Shown here: piece by piece, positions 58,201 to 64,000 of the stretch
Position numbering within the stretch: the stretch's first letter is position 1
Layout: each line of letters begins with the position of its first letter
Assembly (NCBI GenBank): GCA_022605955.1
Contig: JAKCOZ010000015.1
Coordinates: 3,291,287 to 3,355,286 of the forward strand
DNA from: Rallus limicola
Taxonomy: Eukaryota; Chordata; Aves; Gruiformes; Rallidae
DNA length: 64,000 nucleotides
Direction: 5' to 3'
Translations under genes and position numbers: made by a program
The notes under the pieces: model-generated
The model's input: only the letters and a program-made list of their open reading frames with translations
Database searches by the model: none
Told to the model about the DNA's origin: nothing

Positions 58201-61200
58201 TTCACATCAGAAAGAAAAGGTAGAGGCCGAGGAGCAAGTGCTCTTACCTTGAAAGAGAAGGGAGCACAAGTTTATAACGTTTTCATTAATAGCACTCCAC
58301 AATCTAGGAGACATCCTTGCACAGTAAGGCTGGATACCAGAGGTTTTGGGTCATACTGGAACCTCCTCACATCTCCCAACACCATCCCTCCCTCTCTACA
58401 CCTCTGTTGCATCCTTCTCCCCTCCCTCCACCTTGCCCAGAGTTTGTGCTCAAGCTGAGGGCAGTGCCTAGCGTAGAGCTTGTAATCTCTTACCCCTACA
58501 AGGGGCCTTATCCACAGCAGGCAGGAAAAGCACCACTATGTATTCTGTAGTCACAAACAGGGAGAAATCAGATGGAAACTGCCAGGAAAGAGAGTGGCAT
58601 GGCAAAGGCAAACCCCACAGTTCACACTTGTTTCCTCACACCTGCCTGGCACACCCTCCTCACACTTGTGAGGGTTAATGATTTCTTTCAAAGACTTGTG
58701 CAGGCTGTTTCTAAAGGGTATCTTGAGTGGCCTGTATTTTGTTACCAAGGAAGTTATAGAAGCACATGATAGGAGAACAGAATTTAAAAAAACCCCACTC
58801 TTAATCAAAACAGTCCCATTTTTTAAGAGGAAAAAATACAGGAGCCTGAAAGAGAATGATAATTATCTGCACCTTCTCTGTAGAGGCTTCAGCTAGTTCT
58901 CTCTTCTTCTGCCGTCGCTGCCTGGAGAGAGAGGGCTCACTGGCAGAACTATGAGGCTGCAAGTGGGAGGTCATTTTTTCCTGAGCATCTCCTGAAGCTC
59001 TGTCACAGACAGCATCCTAGTAAGTGAAAGTATTTTTAAAGAAGGTGTAGGCTGTAGATTTGCACATACACACTGATTTTTTTTAATTAAAATCCCCACA
59101 GGTCACTGCATCCACCTTAACATCTCACAGTTACAATCATCAACTCTTACTTAGAAAAAAAATCCCTGCTGCACCAGCATTTTAAAGCTACTAAACCTCC
59201 AAGGGAGCTAGGTCACTTACTTGAATTACAACAGGAACAAAGGGAGCTAGCAGCTTTTCAGTGGAATCCAAGCTCTACAATAGATAATGATTTCTCATCA
59301 GAAAAGCCTGTACAAATCCTCACAGTAGATCAAAATACAACGAGGAGACAATCATTGCCTATTATACCCTCATCCAAATGAGGACCACCTCTACATCAGC
59401 CAGGCCTAGTATGAACATAGATCAAAGTTCTAAAACTATTCTTACCAACTCTCTTGGCTGGATAAGAAAGTTGTTGTTCCCAAAAAACCCCAGAATTCCC
59501 ATCATCTTAGATGCAAGCCTGAAACTACTTCACCAAGTCACCTTTGCAAATCTGAAGCCAAGGCTCCCACCTACTTAAGCATCTCAGTAAGTGCAACAGC
59601 AGCATCCTACTTTGGCAGAAAAAACATGTGCAGCAGCTCTCTAAATTTTAAAAGCTGACCATTAGTTAAATCTATTTCAAAGTCAGTTTTAAGTAAGCTT
59701 AAATGCCTTACCAGGTCAGTTTGCTTCTGGTCTCTTGCTACGGGCTGCAGGAGTTTCAAAGTATCACCATCTTCTCTTGATGCTATAGAAGAAGATTGCT
59801 CAGAGTCAGCATTTTCAGCTTTAAAAGCTTGCTTTGCTCTTTGCTGTAGTCTGTCTTCTTTAACTGGTGGGCTGCTGGATGTTATTTTGGAATTTTCTGG
59901 TACATTTAAATACTTTGCTTTATTGTTCTCTGGAATACACTCACTGACACACTTCTCACTTCCATACTTGATCACTTCAGATGGTAAGATATCAATATTG
60001 ACTTGACTAACTGTAGTTAAGGAGTCTTCCAGGTTGTTCAAATCATTGTTGTTTGGTTTTCTTTCCAACTCAACAGCCAGTTTCTCTGAGGGACAAAGTT
60101 CAGTGCCTTTATGTTTAAGGATGCAATCTTCTTCAGTCTAGAATCCAAAGGAACATGAGAAAACCAGTTACCTTTTGGGTATTACACACATATGAAAGAT
60201 TACTCTAAGCACCTAAGAAAAATCATTAGCATACCAGAGTGATCATCATTTCATTGCAATTTATGTAATTGACAGCCTCAAAAAAGCCACAGACTGTACT
60301 TGCAAGTGACATGTTTCAGGCACTGGTTTATGGACATGCAGGACAACTACTTTTCACCAGGACCATGAAAGGTAAGATGTACTCCCTGGGATCTTCCTTA
60401 AGGGAGGAGCCAACAAGTACCAACAGTTTCTAAGATGGACTACACCATGTGCATTCAGTATCTCAGCACTGAAAGCTTAAACCTACAACACCAGATTCAT
60501 TACAGAATATTAAAACCAACATTTCAGCAATAAACAATTTTGGTTTTAACTATAATTAGTTTTTCCAGTCAAAAAATCATAGTTCATAATCATTACCACT
60601 TGCCATCAAATAGCTGATAAAATATTTCATCTCAAATACTCCATGTGTAATTGACCTGGCAACCCACAAATGAAAACCTGGCTGCTGTTAACACCTTACA
60701 GTTAAGACATTGCAATTAGTTTGCTGACACACAGCTATTTATGTAGTTCCACCCTTGCCTAAACACAATTCCCTCCTTAAAATTAATTTTACACATTGCT
60801 AAGAATTAGATCTATGTTGTCAGCAATGCTCAAGGCCCTTCTTATAAAACACATTCTGTTCTCCAGGAAAAGTGTTTTCTTTTTTTTTTAATATATATAT
60901 ATATATATGTATATCTTACAACTTTGTATTTCCTGGCTTGCTCCACAGGGTGGTTTTGATGAGTAACATTCCTGCTACGAGATTCATTCTTCATTGGGCA
61001 CACAGAGTAAGAATCTTTAGGTTTAGAATTCACTGTTTTCCTGTGACTTCTGGCTGCTTTCCTGTAAAAAAAAACAAAAACCACCAGTTGCTCATTCAAT
61101 TACCAGCAAGAAGATCTTAAGATACTACCAGGTTATACTAACAAAAACAAAATCCACTCCCCTAGACAGCTTAAATACATAGAGAATGAGGTACTGTTTC

Positions 61201-63643
61201 AACAGCTTGTGCACAACATATTTATTTTCATCTCAATACAAGGAGACACCTTGTATAAAAACACCCTTTAGACTCTGTTGGCAAAGTACCCCTGTTCTGC
61301 AGAGCAGGAAGATGGGTCCTACCTGGAAGCAGTACAATAACTGACTAAACCTGACAAAGGAAAAATAGCTATGTCAGTGTGTATCAAAAGATGCTTGGTA
61401 TTATAACTCTCAGCTGACAAAAGGCCATGTAGAACCATATGGAAAGATAGATATTTTCTATCACTTCCCTGGCAATACTGGCACTTCTGTTTTGAAAAAA
61501 GCTCTCTGGGTAAGCTGTGCAATCTCACCATTGTACCATTTTAGTCTGCATTTGCAGAAAGAAAAATAGTTCTATTATTTCTCTCAAAGAATCTAAAGAA
61601 ACTCCTATGCCCATATGCTTTGCAACCATGCTTAACAGAACTAATTTTATCCTGTTATAAAAAAAAAAAACCAAACATAGGGAAAGCTGTAAACCAAACA
61701 TGAATATTTTGCTTAGAAACACTGAAATGAAAATATCTTACGCCTTCGTGGCTTCCAAAAACAAAGAGATCTGGTGCTTGATATATGGCTGTCTCAGTAT
61801 GCTTTTCACACTAGGTCTTTCCTCAGGTTTTTTACTGAGCATAGTTTGGATTATTTCTACCAACTGTGGGCTGTAATCCTTTGGCATGGGTGGCAGCTGT
61901 CAAAGGAAAGGGAAGTCTGATGTTATTGAATAGATTTGTCAGCAGGGGCTACTGTGAGATTATTCATGCCCAAGAGTTATATTCAGTTAGGTACCCTTGC
62001 ATTCAAAACAGCCCCATCATTCATATCCTGGAAGTTACTCAGGTGTTTAACAACCCATCCAACAGCAATACAGAAATTCAAAGTGCTTAGTCTAAGACCT
62101 TCTCATATGGGCATAAGTATTGATATAAAATAAATCAATGTTAACTTCATTGTATGCCAAAACAAATAAAACACTTCAATAAGCTAGTCCTACCTAATAA
62201 AAGCAGCATCACATGAATACCCATTTATTTCTTTGCACAATCTTTAAACCAGAAGCAAACTAATCTTTAAACCAGAAAAGAACCTCAGAGCTCTGAAAAT
62301 TAATAAAAGGTAACAAGGAGCTTTAGCAGTATCTAAAAATTAATAACTTCCTAACCCTGAAACTAAATCATGTACTGCCATGAAATACCAGCCTCACAAC
62401 ACTGATGATGATGATGCACATAACATGCAAAATATTTTTTAACTCCATGCAGTATTTCTGATTGGGGAAAAAAATAAAATCATCTCCATTTCTAGACAGA
62501 AAATCCAAGTACAGATGAAAAGCAAATGTAGAAAGTTTTTACCTTTCCTTCTATAATTCGGTACACCAAAGAGTTCATGTCTTTAGCATTAAAGGCATGT
62601 TTCAGTGTAGCCATTTCATAAACACAACAGCCTAATGCCCAAATATCTGACTGAAAAAAAAGGGAAAAAAAAATAAAAATAGTAGTTTGGGGAACTTTGA
62701 ATTAACTGTAGAAGTTTCATCTCCAGACTTAGTCACTTTTTTTTTTTTTTCCAAAGATGCCTTTAATGATAGTAAACTAATTAATCAGACTACATGCCAT
62801 TGCAAACTTCCAGCTTCAGCCCCACTCTTATTATTAACTATAGTATTTTCTTCCAAAATAATAATAGAGAGTTGCTATCTGTAGGGTTTGTCATTTGTTT
62901 TCTGTTGAAGTACAACACTGGATGGAACTGGCAGATGCAAACCTTTTCATTTCAAGAACAGAGCCCCCTCAGCTCCTGCTCATGGCAGATATTCATATTT
63001 ACAGTGCATGTGCTTTGCTGAACAGGTATCCAGGAGCATGTCTGCTTGATTTTACTTAAACTTCACAGCAACACTGCTTATTTCTTTTTTTAATGCTGCT
63101 GTTACATACAATACTGACTTCTGAGTACAAAGCTTCCTGTCTTGTATATAATAAAATTAGAAAATGCAGCCATCTAACACAGACTAATACTCTTGTTTAC
63201 ACTGTTTTGCTGCCACAGGCCCAGGCAGCCAGCAGAACACCTTGCCTGTGGTAAGTTATCACACCTTCTGCAGCAAACAGCCCCACTAAAGGCCACTGCC
63301 AATCTCTCCCCAATCTATTTTTTGTTGTTAGGTCTTTGGGGACATTAAAAAGAGCTGGAAGCCTAAGAAATTAAAGCTAGGCACGATTGTAAAGTTCTCA
63401 GCTGCCTTATGAAGCAGAAACAACATTGACATTAACATACTGTACCTTGTAGTTGTAGGGTTTGTTGGAGAAGAGTTCAGGGCTCATGTAGTACGGTGTG
63501 CCTATGAGAGTGCAAGCCATGTCATACTGGTTTTCCAGCACTCTAGCTATGCCAAGGTCCCCCACTTTGATTATATTTGTCCGTGTCAGAAAAACATTTT
63601 GAGTTTTAAGATCTCTGTGCAGAATGTGCTTTTCATGTAAATA
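52249..63643 (-). CDS. NEK4: NEK4, NIMA-related Ser/Thr kinase, 3' 14 exons (N terminus outside window)
   Basis: NIMA-family kinase linked to cilia and the DNA-damage response. Minus-strand coding exons: 63643-63446, 62650-62543, 61896-61742, 61061-60920, 60137-59712, 59274-59221, 59016-58873, 58247-58107, 57780-57717, 57330-57224, 56401-56313, 54497-54292, 53203-53070, 52341-52249. They give 686 residues; about 120 residues (the N lobe) lie past 64000. The first exon starts [16 protein letters not shown] (catalytic loop), then [11 protein letters not shown] (DLG in place of DFG, normal for this family) and the activation segment [12 protein letters not shown]. Later exons are disordered, with [26 protein letters not shown] and [11 protein letters not shown] matching NEK4. 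The conserved C-terminal domain has [17 protein letters not shown] and [14 protein letters not shown] and ends EENMKL. Exon 54292 uses a weak GTCTGT donor. Introns other than 54498-56312 hold nothing recognised except an AT repeat near 60890. Confidence 0.96.
54533..55723 (+). mobile_element. 1.2-kb solo LTR in NEK4 intron
   Basis: A 1191-bp GC-rich insert starts TGTTGCAGTTGTGC and ends CAATCACCACA. It is flanked by identical GATGG at 54528-54532 and 55724-55728. An AATAAA near 55548 followed by a GT-rich stretch would be the R/U5 signal, which sets the plus orientation. Its base composition contrasts with the AT-rich intron. It has no coding frame of note and does not resemble the other LTRs here. 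Confidence 0.85.
59221..59274 (-). other. NEK4: 54-bp NEK4 mini-exon (proposed)
   Basis: An 18-codon exon ([18 protein letters not shown]) has an AG acceptor at its 5' end and a perfect GTAAGT donor; it is phase 0 at both ends and lies between two phase-0 exons. It can be skipped without changing frame, so it may be alternatively used. The assignment rests on splice sites and frame, not on a clear homologue. Confidence 0.65.
60890..60914. repeat. (AT)n microsatellite next to a NEK4 splice donor
   Basis: A run of TA dinucleotides lies a few bases inside the intron after the exon 61061-60920. On the minus strand it directly follows the donor GTAAGA. Confidence 0.9.
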
Positions 63644-64000
63644 CTGGGGAAAAAAAAACACCAAACAAGCCAAACACAGGTGTGTTAGTAAGTTCTAATT
63701 GTTTTTTTTCTACACTGAAAAATAAAAATCCCATTACACACTTCAAAGAGGGGAAGTACAAACACTGAAAAGACACATGCATCACTATAAATGTCAAGAG
63801 GGTCCCTGCTAGAGACAGTCTTAGTGAATTAAAAATGGCTAAAATAGGCACAAACTCCAAGCTTGGTTCTGCTTTACTGAAATTCCCTTGTGTGGCTCTG
63901 ACAATGCAGCAAACAGAAACTAAAAACATCAAGTTAAGGACTCAGACATTAACTCACTTTCTGCCCTCTCCATTTCTTGATGGCCACTTCTTAGTCTTAA

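Noticed and set aside
63957..64000. Minus-strand EVAIKKWRGQKVS resembling a kinase VAIK strand
   Set aside because: Only about 13 codons between stops, and not the NEK4 sequence expected before YLHEKH. Probably chance, at the very edge of the window.
1..64000. CRISPR arrays, operons, phage or bacterial systems
   Set aside because: The window is a vertebrate chromosome with spliced genes; the direct repeats are minisatellites with no spacer diversity or cas genes.

Overview
This is a vertebrate nuclear segment, almost certainly from a bird. CR1 LINE fragments with the typical avian 3' end (ATTCTRTG-like) occur a dozen times, avian-type LTRs are present, introns are short, and two CpG islands sit at head-to-head gene pairs. 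The abundance of very similar CR1 copies would fit a lineage with recent CR1 activity (Piciformes is one possibility), but the species cannot be fixed from the window.

The layout is the conserved block PBRM1 - GNL3 - GLT8D1 - SPCS1 - NEK4 (human 3p21 order). PBRM1 is on the minus strand (2329-19744 coding; the C-terminal part lies left of the window). GNL3 is on the plus strand (23439-33390, complete, 15 coding exons). GLT8D1 is on the minus strand (36428-43681, complete, 9 coding exons). SPCS1 is on the plus strand (46999-50050, complete, 4 exons). NEK4 is on the minus strand (52249-63643; the N-terminal third of the kinase domain lies right of the window). PBRM1/GNL3 and GLT8D1/SPCS1 each diverge from a shared CpG island. 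GNL3/GLT8D1 and SPCS1/NEK4 converge on short intergenic stretches. Exon limits were read by hand from splice sites, reading phase and recognisable protein sequence. All phases close, predicting 563 aa for GNL3, 372 aa for GLT8D1 and 101 aa for SPCS1.

Three introns of GNL3 each carry a box C/D snoRNA of the SNORD19 family with an identical 18S guide. Introns and spacers also hold four TG...CA LTRs (three with clear or near-exact 5-bp target duplications), a possible ERV leader remnant in SPCS1 intron 2, a 31-bp minisatellite in PBRM1, a 35-bp minisatellite upstream of GLT8D1 that is split by an LTR, and a long G-rich purine tract in GNL3 intron 1.

The genes are housekeeping genes with separate roles: chromatin remodelling (PBRM1), nucleolar GTPase (GNL3), Golgi glycosyltransferase (GLT8D1), ER signal peptidase subunit (SPCS1) and NIMA-family kinase (NEK4). 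I see no new multi-gene system. The observations most worth checking are the snoRNA triplet, the dispersed satellite seed, the LTR with a duplicated end, and the possible long form of SPCS1.
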